A DNA stretch of 64,000 nucleotides, taken from the NCBI GenBank assembly GCA_945865935.1, contig CAMBFI010000003.1:1-64000 (forward strand), read 5' to 3'. This DNA comes from Bordetella parapertussis. Lineage in GTDB: Bacteria; Pseudomonadota; Gammaproteobacteria; Burkholderiales; Burkholderiaceae_B. The position numbers and the translations under genes are program-made. The notes beneath the pieces were generated by a model. It saw only the letters and a list, made by a program, of their open reading frames with translations. It did not search any database and was not told the origin of the DNA. Below are positions 15,800-24,824 of this stretch, piece after piece. Each line of letters starts with the position of its first letter. The first letter of the stretch is position 1.

Positions 15800-16698
15800 A
15801 CTGGCTGCCCTTTGTGCAGCCACTCCTGCACAGTGCTTAGATAGTGTGCGCGGTACCAGCTTTCGATCTCTATGCCCGTAGCAAGCCAAACGTCATCATG
15901 GGAAAGTACATAACGTAAAGCGCGCTCAAACGCCCGAATACGCTGCGCTTGTCCAGTGACGTATGGATGAAAAGCAATACACATCACTAAGCCATTTTGA
16001 TGGCTCTCGCGATAAAGCGTGTCGAACTGATCGATGATGACTTTTGCATAATCATCCCCCTCACCTCCGTTCATATGAACGACCACATCGTTCACATCCA
16101 TTGAGTAGGGGATACTGATCAGACTGCCGCTGTTGGTGATCACGGGAAACGGCTGATCATCGTGATATAGATCGCAGTAGTAAGAAAAGCCCGCAGCATC
16201 GACCAGATCAGCGGTATTGAGCGTATGCGAGCAGGCGGGTGAAAACCAACCGTGTCGCGCCTGACCAGTCACCTCAACCATCCCCTGCCTGCAACGTTCG
16301 ATGAACGCCCTTTCCTCGTCCAAAGGATAGTTCCAGAGGTAATGCGTGTTGTAGAGACCATGGCACATGAAATCCCATTCACGTCGCTTCATTTCATGAA
16401 ACACATCGGGAAACATGGTGGGCAACGCCAGTGACAGAGAAACCGTGCAACGGATACCTAATCGATCGGTTACATCCAGAATCCTGTCGATGCCAACGCG
16501 ATTTCCGTATTCCTTCAGCGGATAATTCAGCGCATCGGGGGACATGCTCCGAGGCCAGGGATCCCGTATACCTTTGTAAGAGGGATCGATCTCATAATGT
16601 TCGACATTCGGTACCAACCAGACCGCAAGCCGTTTGCCTTCAGGCCAAGCTATTTTTGGCCGACCCTGCAAAGGCGCATACTCAAATCTCTTAGTCAT
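15796..16698 (-). CDS. CE4-family deacetylase / allantoinase-like hydrolase
   Basis: The 300-residue protein has the PuuE-type YPLKEYGNRVGIDRILD block, FMCHGLYNTHYLW with His113 and His119, SPACSHTLNTADL, and AFHPYVTGQAQR late in the chain. It should hydrolyse an amide of a small compound in the cytoplasm; there is no signal peptide. ATG 16698 is preceded by GAGAGGA, while the frame from 16728 lacks a site. It is the first gene of a two-gene operon with the degenerate homologue at 14897-15799 and diverges from a Bug receptor gene, which may bring in the substrate. Confidence 0.78.
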   Translation of the reverse strand: MTKRFEYAPLQGRPKIAWPEGKRLAVWLVPNVEHYEIDPSYKGIRDPWPRSMSPDALNYPLKEYGNRVGIDRILDVTDRLGIRCTVSLSLALPTMFPDVFHEMKRREWDFMCHGLYNTHYLWNYPLDEERAFIERCRQGMVEVTGQARHGWFSPACSHTLNTADLVDAAGFSYYCDLYHDDQPFPVITNSGSLISIPYSMDVNDVVVHMNGGEGDDYAKVIIDQFDTLYRESHQNGLVMCIAFHPYVTGQAQRIRAFERALRYVLSHDDVWLATGIEIESWYRAHYLSTVQEWLHKGQPV

Positions 16699-16876
16699 TC
16701 CATTCCTCTCACGTTCGATCAGATGCATGTACTTAAGAAAGGTTGGGACTCAATATGATGAATGTGCTTGTCGTCCTCGGACAAATCCGAGTGATAGGAC
16801 TTGTTTCATTATCCCGATTGGATTAAAACAGATAAACAATGCCAAATGGGTTGCTTAGATTTTCAGGAGCGTAGCT

Positions 16877-17878
16877 ATGTTAAGTATGGAAATGAAAGTG
16901 CGCAGTCTTTCCGTGATAGTCGGAATGGCAGCAGTGGCCTCAGTACTCGCCTCGACATCTGCAGTCGCACAAAGCGATTTTCCCCTACGCCCTATCAAAA
17001 TTATCGTCGGTTTTGCTCCGGGCGGTCCAACTGACGTTCAGGCAAGGTTGCTTGCGAGCAAACTCGGCCCAATCCTGAATCAAACCGTGGTGATTGAGAA
17101 CAAACCGGGCGCATCGACAACAATTGCCTTGGCTGAAGTTGCACGCGCGACCCCCGACGGCTACACCTTGTCGTTTGGTGGCTCAGGCGCATTCGCGACA
17201 ACTCCAGTAACAATGGCGTCCCTTCCCTACAACCCCAAAACTGCGTTCGAGCCCATTGCAATGACGGGCGAGGAACAAATCGCTTTTGCGGTCAACCCCT
17301 CACTACCTGCCAAGACACTGGCAGAGTTTGTTGCGCTTGCCAAGCAAAACCCCGGAAAGTATTCATTCGGCAGTTCTGGACAAGGCAATATTACCCACCT
17401 GACTGGCGAGCTACTCAAGCTCCGTGCGGGTGGTATACAGATCGAACATATTGCCTACAAGGGTGCAGCACCAGCTTTGAACGATGTGCTTGCTGGGCAC
17501 GTGCAAATGATGGTGGGCGGTCTGGGTAGCGTCTACCCCATGCACCAAAACGGTAAGCTGCGCGTACTGGCCATCACATCGAAAGATCGTGTGTCATACG
17601 CGAAGGACATCCCCACAGCAGAACAGGCAGGAATCAAAGACCTGATTGCTGGAAGCACCTTCGTACTCCTTGCACCAGCCAAAACACCCAAAAACGTGAT
17701 TCAAAAGCTGAATCAGGCTGTGAACGAGGCATTAAAAGAAGCATCGTTTCAGCAGGATATGCGTGCTGCGTACGTTGAACCTATTTTGGGTTCTACACCA
17801 GCGTCTACTCAACAGCTCTTGGACACTGAGCTGGCGCTTTGGAAGAATCTCGTCGAGAAATCGAACCTGAAGTTCTGA
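16877..17878 (+). CDS. Bug-family tripartite tricarboxylate transporter receptor
   Basis: This 333-residue periplasmic receptor has a Sec signal peptide (cleavage near AVAQS, about residue 32) followed by the family opening DFPLRPIKIIVGFAPGGPTDVQARLLA and the VIENKPGAS motif. Bug proteins bind carboxylates and some amides and feed TctAB-type permeases, which are usually encoded elsewhere, as here. The family is hugely expanded in Alcaligenaceae, which supports the host assignment. The start follows CAGGAGCG. It diverges from the CE4 pair, so its ligand may be the substrate of those enzymes. Confidence 0.93.
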   Translation: MLSMEMKVRSLSVIVGMAAVASVLASTSAVAQSDFPLRPIKIIVGFAPGGPTDVQARLLASKLGPILNQTVVIENKPGASTTIALAEVARATPDGYTLSFGGSGAFATTPVTMASLPYNPKTAFEPIAMTGEEQIAFAVNPSLPAKTLAEFVALAKQNPGKYSFGSSGQGNITHLTGELLKLRAGGIQIEHIAYKGAAPALNDVLAGHVQMMVGGLGSVYPMHQNGKLRVLAITSKDRVSYAKDIPTAEQAGIKDLIAGSTFVLLAPAKTPKNVIQKLNQAVNEALKEASFQQDMRAAYVEPILGSTPASTQQLLDTELALWKNLVEKSNLKF

Positions 17879-18022
17879 TCGTCTGGCGATCCATGCTAGA
17901 TGATCCGTCCCGGGTTATCGAGCTTGAGCTGAAAGTGCGCCCTGACAGCCAAGCCCACGGCTATAGGGATCTTAAATCCCTGCAGATCCACCGCAACAGC
18001 GCACAAATCGTACAATTTTTTG

Positions 18023-18091
18023 TTGACGCCTATCAAATAGCGAGTGTATAACGATTAGGCATTGTCATATTGTACAAAATGTCATTATGAT
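18023..18091 (+). promoter_or_regulatory. Tandem promoters of the small peptide gene
   Basis: There are two consensus-like pairs. P1 is TTGACG (18023-18028), an 18-bp spacer, then TATAAC (18047-18052). P2 is TTGTCA (18062-18067), an 18-bp spacer, then TATGAT (18086-18091). P2 would give a leader of about 55 bases. Nothing else downstream on the plus strand is served before the terminator at 18341. Confidence 0.6.
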
Positions 18092-18192
18092 GTTTTGCTA
18101 ACCGATAACCCACAACCACTTGCGCGTGGGCACTCACAACCTTGGAGTCTGCTATGAATATTGAACTGGATGAAGTTGTTGTACAAAATGTC
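18070..18192. repeat. 14-bp direct repeat in promoter and peptide gene
   Basis: TTGTACAAAATGTC occurs at 18070-18083, between the -35 and -10 of promoter P2, and again at 18179-18192 inside the peptide frame, where it encodes part of VVQNV. The TTGTACAA part is self-complementary. The exact repeat 109 bp apart may be a protein-binding pair; chance is possible. Confidence 0.5.
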
Positions 18193-18276
18193 TCCGATGA
18201 CGCATTGGAGCTGGCTGCCGGCAAGCAGGGCGGCGTCTTATTGTGGAGTGGCTGGGGTGTTCCTGGGTGCTATTAA
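18154..18276 (+). CDS. 40-residue peptide, candidate RiPP precursor
   Basis: The short frame starts at ATG 18154 after GGAG at 8 bases and ends at TAA 18274-18276. Residues 1-20 form an acidic, helical-looking leader (MNIELDEVVVQNVSDDALEL). A small-residue stretch AAGKQGG (21-27) follows, then a hydrophobic, aromatic tail VLLWSGWGVPGCY with two Trp, one Cys and a final Tyr. Acidic leader, small-residue junction and Cys/Trp/Tyr-rich core are hallmarks of ribosomally made, modified peptides. Such leaders often contain SD-ALE-like segments. It is a separate transcription unit with promoters and a terminator. No modifying enzyme, protease or exporter is next to it, so maturation in trans, or another role for the peptide, must be considered. 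Confidence 0.6.
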   Translation: MNIELDEVVVQNVSDDALELAAGKQGGVLLWSGWGVPGCY

Positions 18277-18340
18277 GCACACATCCCCAGTTCTCGGTCA
18301 TAGCCATTACTGACCGGGAACCCATACCCACTTGGGTACT

Positions 18341-18362
18341 AGCCACCTTCGGGTGGCTTTTT
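18341..18362 (+). terminator. Terminator of the peptide gene
   Basis: A perfect 7-bp stem AGCCACC/GGTGGCT closed by the stable TTCG tetraloop, followed by TTTTT. It lies 65 bp after the peptide stop codon. Confidence 0.85.
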
Positions 18363-18486
18363 AACGCCTGCATCAGAGAGCCCGAGCAGCGTGTTAATCA
18401 AAAAATTTACCGTTAGTTTGTTAGCAAAAGTCTGATACCGGTAACTATCTGTGGCCCCAGCCCGTAAGCGGGGACCACCTAACAAG

Positions 18487-19056
18487 TTAACTAAACATCT
18501 CTACCTTGCCATCAAGCGCCATCAGGCCTAGTTGGCTACCGAGCTTCGGCTGACGCACTGCGAGCTCTTTCTTGAAGGTTAGCAACGCGTTTTTATGCGT
18601 CTCTGTTTCCGCTGCTGGTGTGGCGACAGCGGCTGCACCGTAAGCAATTTTGGCTGCGCCGCAATCGCGATGATTGATGACGATCACCTGCTTAATGTTG
18701 TGCAGCTGCAAAGAGGCGGCGAGGTTTTCCCAAAAGGCGACTTGCCACGCTTTGAACGCAGGCGCGACAACGCCAATCGAGGCACCCGCAATGGTAAACG
18801 CGCTGTATTTATTGGTACGCCCTTCTTTCGCTTCGCGATCAAACACGAGCTTTTGAAACCTGGGGTCAATACAAGACAAGACCATGGCCTCATAGTTACC
18901 GGAGGCAGCGAATGACAATTGCGGCGCTAGAAAGGCCGCCATCCCCGCACCGGCAGCCGTACGCAAAAAATCCCGGCGACTGCTCGGTTGTGACAGCATA
19001 TCCGTACACCACTGACAGGACAGCCCAGCGTAATGAGAGACACGATTCGATGACAT
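18487..19056 (-). CDS. Tat-exported beta-carbonic-anhydrase-like protein
   Basis: The 189-residue protein has a twin-arginine signal (SSRRDFLRTAAGAGMAAFLAP, about residues 25-45). A beta-carbonic-anhydrase core follows: SCIDPRF, matching the C-x-D-x-R zinc and catalytic dyad, and NHRDCGAAK, matching H-x2-C. All four expected zinc-site residues are present. Active enzyme would hydrate CO2 in the periplasm, but homologues of this short, exported type are poorly characterised. The start at 19056 has TAGGAA upstream and gives a long leader before the arginines. A later ATG at codon 20 is an alternative start closer to the normal signal length. Confidence 0.78.
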   Translation of the reverse strand: MSSNRVSHYAGLSCQWCTDMLSQPSSRRDFLRTAAGAGMAAFLAPQLSFAASGNYEAMVLSCIDPRFQKLVFDREAKEGRTNKYSAFTIAGASIGVVAPAFKAWQVAFWENLAASLQLHNIKQVIVINHRDCGAAKIAYGAAAVATPAAETETHKNALLTFKKELAVRQPKLGSQLGLMALDGKVEMFS

Positions 19057-19269
19057 GACAATTCCTAAGGGGAGTGATTGTCAGCCGATCTTAAGGCTTC
19101 AGGATCTGACACAGCAATCACTAATTTGAGGCATTGTGAGACTTTGCGAGGCTTTGGGAGATGGCCTTATGCTCATATAAGTTTAGGAAGCTAGCTGCTA
19201 ATCCAGTACACTGATTGAACTTGTTTGTATCCGCAACGCATCTCTTTTTAAACCCAGCGGGTTGAGCAC

Positions 19270-19806
19270 ATGAAAAAATCCTCTTTGCCGGTGATATTTC
19301 TGGCACTGCTAGTGTTTGTCGCGGGCTGCTCGACAGCGCCACCCGATGGCGTCAGGTCCGTATCTCCCTTTGACGTTAACCGCTATCTCGGTCAGTGGTA
19401 CGAGATCGCTCGCCTTGATCATTCGTTCGAGCGTGGCTTGAGCGAAGTGTCTGCGACCTACACGTTACAAGCCGATGGCAGCCTTGAGGTGCTGAACAAA
19501 GGCTACGACGCAAAGCGCGACAAATGGAAATCAGCCACCGGACGTGCCTTGTTTACCGGCCCCCAAACCCAGGGTTCGTTGAAGGTTTCCTTTTTTGGTC
19601 CGTTTTACGGCGGTTACCATGTCATCGCACTGGATCCGGTCGGCTACCAATGGGCCATGATCTCTGGCCCAGACAGAGATTATCTTTGGATCCTGGCGCG
19701 CAGTAAGTCTCTCGCACCAAGCGTACGCGACGCGCTCGTCAAACAAGCCGAAGAACTTGGCTTTGCGACACAAAAATTAATCTGGGTTGAGCACCGACAG
19801 CCCTAA
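19270..19806 (+). CDS. blc: Outer-membrane lipocalin Blc
   Basis: The 178-residue lipoprotein has a lipobox FVAGC (Cys20) and the lipocalin signature YLGQWYEIARLDHSFERGL, followed by the strand motifs ISGPDRDYLWILAR and the closing Arg region. Bacterial lipocalins hold lysophospholipids or other lipids at the inner face of the outer membrane, often under envelope stress. The gene ends two bases before the TAXI receptor gene, so the pair is probably co-translated. That partnership is unusual and could mean lipid-like ligand handling. Confidence 0.92.
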   Translation: MKKSSLPVIFLALLVFVAGCSTAPPDGVRSVSPFDVNRYLGQWYEIARLDHSFERGLSEVSATYTLQADGSLEVLNKGYDAKRDKWKSATGRALFTGPQTQGSLKVSFFGPFYGGYHVIALDPVGYQWAMISGPDRDYLWILARSKSLAPSVRDALVKQAEELGFATQKLIWVEHRQP

Positions 19807-19808
19807 AC

Positions 19809-21188
19809 ATGGACAACTACAAAAACGAGATCCGTGAGCACGTCGTAGCCGCCTACGAAACGGTATGCGACGAACTGCGCACATGGAAGCAGTTTGTCCT
19901 CGAAGCGTGGCCGCTGCTTAGTCTGCTTCTGCTGGGTATCGCTGTTGCGGTCTGGCTCGCTAAGCCAGCTCCGCCCAAGCATATTCAAATGGCGACCGGC
20001 TCCGAAGGAGGATCGTATGAAATCCTTGCAAAAAAGTATGCGGATTATTTTGCACAGCATGGCGTCACGATCGAACTAGTCAGAACCACCGGCGCGCAAG
20101 AAAACATTGCGCGCATCAAAGATCCCAAGGACCCCTTGCAAGCCGCTTTTGTCCAAAGTGGTCTCATGGATGAAAAGCAAGCCGAAGGCCTCATGTCTTT
20201 GGGTAGCGTGGGTTATGAACCAATGTGGTTCTTCTTTCGTAACGATCTAATTGATCGCAGCCAGATCAGATCAGAAAACTTCTTGAGCTATCCCATTGCA
20301 ATCGGTGAGCCAGGTAGCGGCACCCACCAACACGTCATGAATCTGATTCGTATCAATGAATTCAAAGACCTCTCAGGCTTACGAGAAATTTCCAACGCCG
20401 AGGGGGTTAAGGCCTTTCAGGAGGGGAAAGTGCTTTCGATTGTCTTGGTTGACGGCATGGATGCTAAGAATGTACAAACATTGTTAAACGACCCGCGGGC
20501 GACGCTGGTTGAATTCGATCGTGCGGCAGCCTACAGCAGATTGCTTCCCTACTATCACACACTGACCATCCCCAAAGGTGCACTGAGCCTAGCTCGCGAC
20601 GAACCCCGTCAAAGCATGGAGACCATTGCATCGACAACAAATTTAATCATCGACAAAACTTTACATCCCGCCATTCAACTTCTATTTCTGCAGGCCGCCT
20701 CCAAGATTAATGGGGGTCGGTCGTTTTTCGCGAAGTACGGAGAATTTCCAGCTTATAAAGATTCGGTTACACCAGAAAGCGATGTTGCAAAATCGTATTT
20801 CCAAAAAGGTGCACCCACACTCCTTGAATATCTGCCCTTCTGGTTAGCTGAATTCGTCGATCGTTTATTAATATTAATTTTGCCGTTATTTGCGTTCGGC
20901 TATCCCCTCATTAAGTCGATGCCAAGCTATCGCTTGAATCGGGCGAAGGCGCGCATTAATGATGTGTACTTAGCGCTCAAACGCTTTGAACAAGAGCTTC
21001 GGGATAACTTCGACAGGGCACAGACAGAGGGCTACATGGCGAAGATAGCGGAACTTGACAACCGAGCTTCAACGCTACGCGTTCCTCGCAGCCTAGTGAG
21101 CGACTATTTCAGCCTGCGAAGCAGCATAGACTTTGTGCGTACGATGATTTTGAGTAAATCATCACCACCCCCGCCGTCGACCACTTAA
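19809..21188 (+). CDS. Membrane-anchored TAXI-family TRAP receptor
   Basis: The 459-residue protein has one N-terminal membrane helix ([17 protein letters not shown], residues 34-50) in place of a cleaved signal. It continues with the TAXI domain: [21 protein letters not shown], then [19 protein letters not shown] second hydrophobic segment ([15 protein letters not shown]) comes before a charged, coiled-coil-like C-terminus. TAXI receptors feed fused TRAP permeases with glutamate and other acids. No TRAP permease is nearby, and the C-terminal extension is longer than in simple receptors. The stop overlaps the convergent ispH stop by four bases. Confidence 0.85.
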   Translation: MDNYKNEIREHVVAAYETVCDELRTWKQFVLEAWPLLSLLLLGIAVAVWLAKPAPPKHIQMATGSEGGSYEILAKKYADYFAQHGVTIELVRTTGAQENIARIKDPKDPLQAAFVQSGLMDEKQAEGLMSLGSVGYEPMWFFFRNDLIDRSQIRSENFLSYPIAIGEPGSGTHQHVMNLIRINEFKDLSGLREISNAEGVKAFQEGKVLSIVLVDGMDAKNVQTLLNDPRATLVEFDRAAAYSRLLPYYHTLTIPKGALSLARDEPRQSMETIASTTNLIIDKTLHPAIQLLFLQAASKINGGRSFFAKYGEFPAYKDSVTPESDVAKSYFQKGAPTLLEYLPFWLAEFVDRLLILILPLFAFGYPLIKSMPSYRLNRAKARINDVYLALKRFEQELRDNFDRAQTEGYMAKIAELDNRASTLRVPRSLVSDYFSLRSSIDFVRTMILSKSSPPPPSTT

Positions 21189-22168
21189 TCAACGATCTTT
21201 CGCGACAGGCCTTTAGGCAAGGGAAAGGACACATTCTCTTGCAAGCCGTCCAGCGTACGAACGGAAATTGCGCCAAGCGTTTTGAGACGCTCAATCACTT
21301 GCTGCACCAATAGTTCAGGAGCTGATGCACCGGCTGTAATGCCAATGCGCTTGCGATCAACCAACCAAGCTGGTTCGATTGACTCCGGTCCATCGATTAA
21401 ATAAGCAGGTATCCCCATGCGCTCAGCAACTTCGCGCAAGCGGTTAGAGTTTGAGCTATTTGCACTCCCCACCACTAAGACCAGATCGGACTCAGGTGCC
21501 ATGATCTTCACCGCATCTTGTCGGTTTTGTGTGGCGTAGCAAATATCACTTTTCTTGGGTTCAATGATTTTAGGGTACTTGGCACGTAACGCCTCGGCCA
21601 CGACCGAGGCGTCATCGACCGACAAGGTGGTCTGGGTCACGAACGCAAGCATCTCTGGATGACTGACTTGCAAGGCAGCGACATCCTCAACCGTTTCAAC
21701 CAGATACATGCCGCCCGTACTCTGCCCTAAGGTGCCCTCCACTTCTGGATGCCCTTTGTGACCGATCATGATGATCTCTCGGCCGGCTGCTCGCATACGC
21801 TCGACTTCAATATGCACTTTCGTCACAAGCGGACAGGTCGCGTCAAACACTTGCAGGCCTCTTGACTCTGCCTCTGCGCGCACGGCCTTCGATACCCCAT
21901 GCGCCGAGAACACGACAATGCCACCAGCCGGAGCTTGATCGAGCTCCTCAATAAACACAGCGCCCTTTGCACGCAGATCTTCTACTACGAAGCGATTATG
22001 TACGATTTCATGACGCACATAAATTGGAGCACCGTGCAGTTCAAGCGCTCGCTCGACGATGTCGATTGCGCGATCTACGCCCGCACAAAATCCGCGAGGT
22101 TGCGCCAATACAATTTCTGCACCGTGGCCAGGCAAACTGGTGAGATCGATGGTAGAAGAACGCGCCAT
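21185..22168 (-). CDS. ispH: 4-hydroxy-3-methylbut-2-enyl diphosphate reductase
   Basis: IspH (LytB) makes IPP and DMAPP in the last step of the MEP isoprenoid pathway using a [4Fe-4S] cluster. The 327-residue protein has the N-terminal [15 protein letters not shown] with the first cluster Cys, [11 protein letters not shown] with the second, and [11 protein letters not shown] near the third region; HEIVHN and [11 protein letters not shown] are also kept. ATG 22168 shares one base with the stop of slpA (TGATG) and has TTAGGAG upstream, so translation is coupled. A GTG one codon earlier is less likely. Confidence 0.97.
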   Translation of the reverse strand: MARSSTIDLTSLPGHGAEIVLAQPRGFCAGVDRAIDIVERALELHGAPIYVRHEIVHNRFVVEDLRAKGAVFIEELDQAPAGGIVVFSAHGVSKAVRAEAESRGLQVFDATCPLVTKVHIEVERMRAAGREIIMIGHKGHPEVEGTLGQSTGGMYLVETVEDVAALQVSHPEMLAFVTQTTLSVDDASVVAEALRAKYPKIIEPKKSDICYATQNRQDAVKIMAPESDLVLVVGSANSSNSNRLREVAERMGIPAYLIDGPESIEPAWLVDRKRIGITAGASAPELLVQQVIERLKTLGAISVRTLDGLQENVSFPLPKGLSRKIVD

Positions 22169-22644
22169 CACAACACTCCTAACAAATCGATATCGACACG
22201 CAACGTCACACCAGCCAGCGGATGATTGAAATCAAACAGCGCACTGTCTTGATCAATTTCTTTCAATACGCCAGAGTAGCGTCCGCCGTTTGGTGCCGTG
22301 AACTCAACCATATCGCCCGGATCGAAGCTCGCATCCTCACCCGCATGTTGATTGAGCATGGCGCGCGACACGCGCTGGATAAGCTCGGGATTACGGTCGC
22401 CGTAGGCAGCAGAAGGTTCTAGCTCATAGCTAAAGCAATCGCCCTCGGGTCTGCCGATGAGCGGTTGCTCCATCCCCGGAGACCACTGACCCATACCGAG
22501 TTGCAAGGTTGCAGGTCGGCCATCAAACGTATCCATGAAAGTCGAGCCCTTGCCCGGACCACTTTCAAGCACGATACGGTAGTGCAACGTCAGGTAGGAG
22601 TCCGCATGGACAACGGGAGGCGTGGTTTGGTTCTGGTCAGTCAA
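22168..22644 (-). CDS. slpA: FKBP-type peptidyl-prolyl isomerase SlpA
   Basis: The 158-residue protein of the SlyD/SlpA branch has an FKBP core split by the inserted flap: [48 protein letters not shown], then an IF-domain region with [15 protein letters not shown] and the closing VDIDLLGVL. It is a cytoplasmic folding helper. The slpA-ispH order is conserved in many proteobacteria (fkpB-ispH in E. coli), which supports both calls. It diverges from radC across about 50 bp. Confidence 0.93.
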   Translation of the reverse strand: MTDQNQTTPPVVHADSYLTLHYRIVLESGPGKGSTFMDTFDGRPATLQLGMGQWSPGMEQPLIGRPEGDCFSYELEPSAAYGDRNPELIQRVSRAMLNQHAGEDASFDPGDMVEFTAPNGGRYSGVLKEIDQDSALFDFNHPLAGVTLRVDIDLLGVL

Positions 22645-22695
22645 AATCTGTCACCGTAGAGGGCTTGGCAAAAAACCTATTTTAGAGCTTACGAG

Positions 22696-23373
22696 ATGAC
22701 CTTGCGCGAACAACTTTTACCGGATCAACGACCGCGTGAGCGATTAATGCAACACGGCGCGCACATACTGACCGATGCAGAGCTCCTCGCCCTGATTCTT
22801 GGCACGGGGACGCGCGGACTGAGTGCGCTGGGCCTCGCCCAACACCTTGTCCAACACTTCGGCGGGCTGCGACCCCTTCTTGGGGCCGACACAGAAGACC
22901 TTAGAGGAATAGTGGGATTGGGAAACGCCCGCATTTGCCAACTCACTGCAATTCTTGAACTGGCGAGGCGCGCAATTATCGAAGATTTAAAGCAAGGATG
23001 CTCTCTCAAACATCGTCCGCAAATTCATGCCTACTGCACAGCGCTACTCAGTAATTGCCGAATTGAACGCTGCGTGGCCTTATTGCTAGACAATCAGCAC
23101 CGGCTGATCCATTCAACCGAAATATCCAGAGGTACCCTGACCGAGACCACCATCTATCCGCGTGAACTGATCAAGATCGGGCTGATGCACCACGCAGCGG
23201 CGATCATCTTGGCCCACAATCATCCGTCGGGGCTCGCACAAGCAAGCGCTGCCGACATTGCCCTCACCAGACACTTGAAACACTCACTCTCTGTGGTGGA
23301 TATCGCGCTGCTCGACCATCTTGTGGTCGCGGCAAATCAAGTGGTGTCCATCGCAGAACTCGGCCACCTTTGA
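22696..23373 (+). CDS. radC: RadC-family JAB/MPN-domain protein
   Basis: The 225-residue protein has an N-terminal helix-hairpin-helix region (ALILGTGTRGLSALGLAQHLV, and GIVGLGNARICQL) and a C-terminal MPN+ metalloprotease-like domain with the JAMM His pair (HNHPSG at about 174-179) and the trailing SAADIALTRHLK Asp. The family was once called a DNA repair protein; its true role is unclear. The gene stands alone and ends before a two-way terminator. Confidence 0.93.
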   Translation: MTLREQLLPDQRPRERLMQHGAHILTDAELLALILGTGTRGLSALGLAQHLVQHFGGLRPLLGADTEDLRGIVGLGNARICQLTAILELARRAIIEDLKQGCSLKHRPQIHAYCTALLSNCRIERCVALLLDNQHRLIHSTEISRGTLTETTIYPRELIKIGLMHHAAAIILAHNHPSGLAQASAADIALTRHLKHSLSVVDIALLDHLVVAANQVVSIAELGHL

Positions 23374-23407
23374 AGTCTGCGGCGTTCAGCGTATCTAAGG
23401 CTTCAAC

Positions 23408-23440
23408 AAAAAAGGGACAACCGAAGCTGTCCCTTTTTTT
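23408..23440. terminator. Two-way terminator between radC and the thiolase gene
   Basis: The stem AAAAAAGGGACA/TGTCCCTTTTTT with loop ACCGAAGC is symmetric, so it serves both convergent genes. Confidence 0.88.
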
Positions 23441-23483
23441 CTTGTTCTCCCTGTAAAAGAGCTAACAACGGACGAGGGCTGGC

Positions 23484-24665
23484 TTACACGCGCTCAAAAA
23501 TCGCAGCAATACCTTGACCGCCACCAATACACATCGTCACCAGCGCATAGCGGCCGCCGGTGCGATGCAATTCATAAATCGCTTTGGTGGTGACAATCGC
23601 GCCTGTCGCACCGATCGGGTGCCCCAACGAAATACCGCTGCCATTAGGATTCAAACGTGCAGAGTCCAGCTTGAGCTCTTTAGCGACCGCGCAAGCTTGT
23701 GCGGCAAAGGCTTCATTTGCCTCAATGACATCCATCTGATCAACCGTCAAACCGGCACGCTTCATCACCGCTTGGGTAGCGGGCACAGGGCCAATCCCCA
23801 TGATGCTGGGATCAACACCCGCATGTGCATAGGCCACCAACCGCGCCATCGGTTTGGCGCCGCTTGATTTAAGCGCCTCACCGCTCATCATTAAGACAGC
23901 CGCAGCACCATCATTGATACCTGAGGCGTTACCGGCCGTCACCGTACCGTTTTCTTTCACAAACACGGCTCGCAAGGCAGCGAGCCCTTCTATAGAAACA
24001 TCTCGCCGTGGATGCTCGTCGACCTTGAACTCTACCTCGCCTTTACGCGTCTTAATGACGACGGGCACGATTTGATCGTTAAAGCGCCCTTCGTCCTGCG
24101 CTTTCGCCGCACGGCGATGTGATTCAACCGCAAGCGCGTCTTGGTCCGCGCGAGAAATGCCAAACTGCTTGGCTACGTTTTCAGCCGTCACGCCCATGTG
24201 CATGCGACCGAAGGGGTCGGTCAGCGCGCCCACCATCATGTCCGAAACGGTTGCATCCCCCATGCGCGAGCCAAAGCGCTGCGTCTGTGACAAATAACCA
24301 CCCCGGCTCATGGCTTCAGCACCACCGCCGATTGCCATGTCGGTATCGCCCAACAAAATCGACTGAGCGCTCGAGATAATCGCTTGCAAGCCTGAGCCGC
24401 ACAGACGGTTGACGTTGAATGCGGCGCAGCTTTGCGGCAACCCCGCGTTTAAGGCGACAACCCGCGATAAATACATGTCACGGGGCTCCGTGTGCACAAC
24501 ATGACCGAACGCCAGATGCCCCACAGCTGACCCATCCACACCTGAGCGCTGTAAAACCGCCTTAACAACGGTCGCTCCGAGATCGATGGGCGCCACGTCT
24601 TTGAGACCTCCTCCAAAATCACCAATCGCGGTTCTGGCTGCTGCGGTAATAAATACTTCACGCAT
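23484..24665 (-). CDS. Acetyl-CoA C-acetyltransferase (thiolase)
   Basis: This 393-residue thiolase has the nucleophile Cys89 in NRLCGSGLQA, the central NASGINDGAAA, the His of GHPIGATGA and the second Cys in TMCIGGGQG. The length and motifs fit the biosynthetic/degradative AtoB-PhaA type, which joins or splits acetoacetyl-CoA. In this organism it may feed polyhydroxybutyrate synthesis or act with the scoAB CoA-transferase seen at 50634-51997. The gene is single and diverges from a flavin monooxygenase gene. Confidence 0.95.
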   Translation of the reverse strand: MREVFITAAARTAIGDFGGGLKDVAPIDLGATVVKAVLQRSGVDGSAVGHLAFGHVVHTEPRDMYLSRVVALNAGLPQSCAAFNVNRLCGSGLQAIISSAQSILLGDTDMAIGGGAEAMSRGGYLSQTQRFGSRMGDATVSDMMVGALTDPFGRMHMGVTAENVAKQFGISRADQDALAVESHRRAAKAQDEGRFNDQIVPVVIKTRKGEVEFKVDEHPRRDVSIEGLAALRAVFVKENGTVTAGNASGINDGAAAVLMMSGEALKSSGAKPMARLVAYAHAGVDPSIMGIGPVPATQAVMKRAGLTVDQMDVIEANEAFAAQACAVAKELKLDSARLNPNGSGISLGHPIGATGAIVTTKAIYELHRTGGRYALVTMCIGGGQGIAAIFERV

Positions 24666-24824
24666 TGCGTGCTCCTTTAATGTCAGACGGTTAGCCTTCT
24701 GAAGGCGGAAGCTTTACGTCACTCGGAAAAAAATGGGCGTATTATTAAAGCAACTTGGATTAAACCAAGTCACCTTCAGCACCCCGATCCGTAAGCATAA
24801 CCTGCCCAAGCACCACGAAACCCT

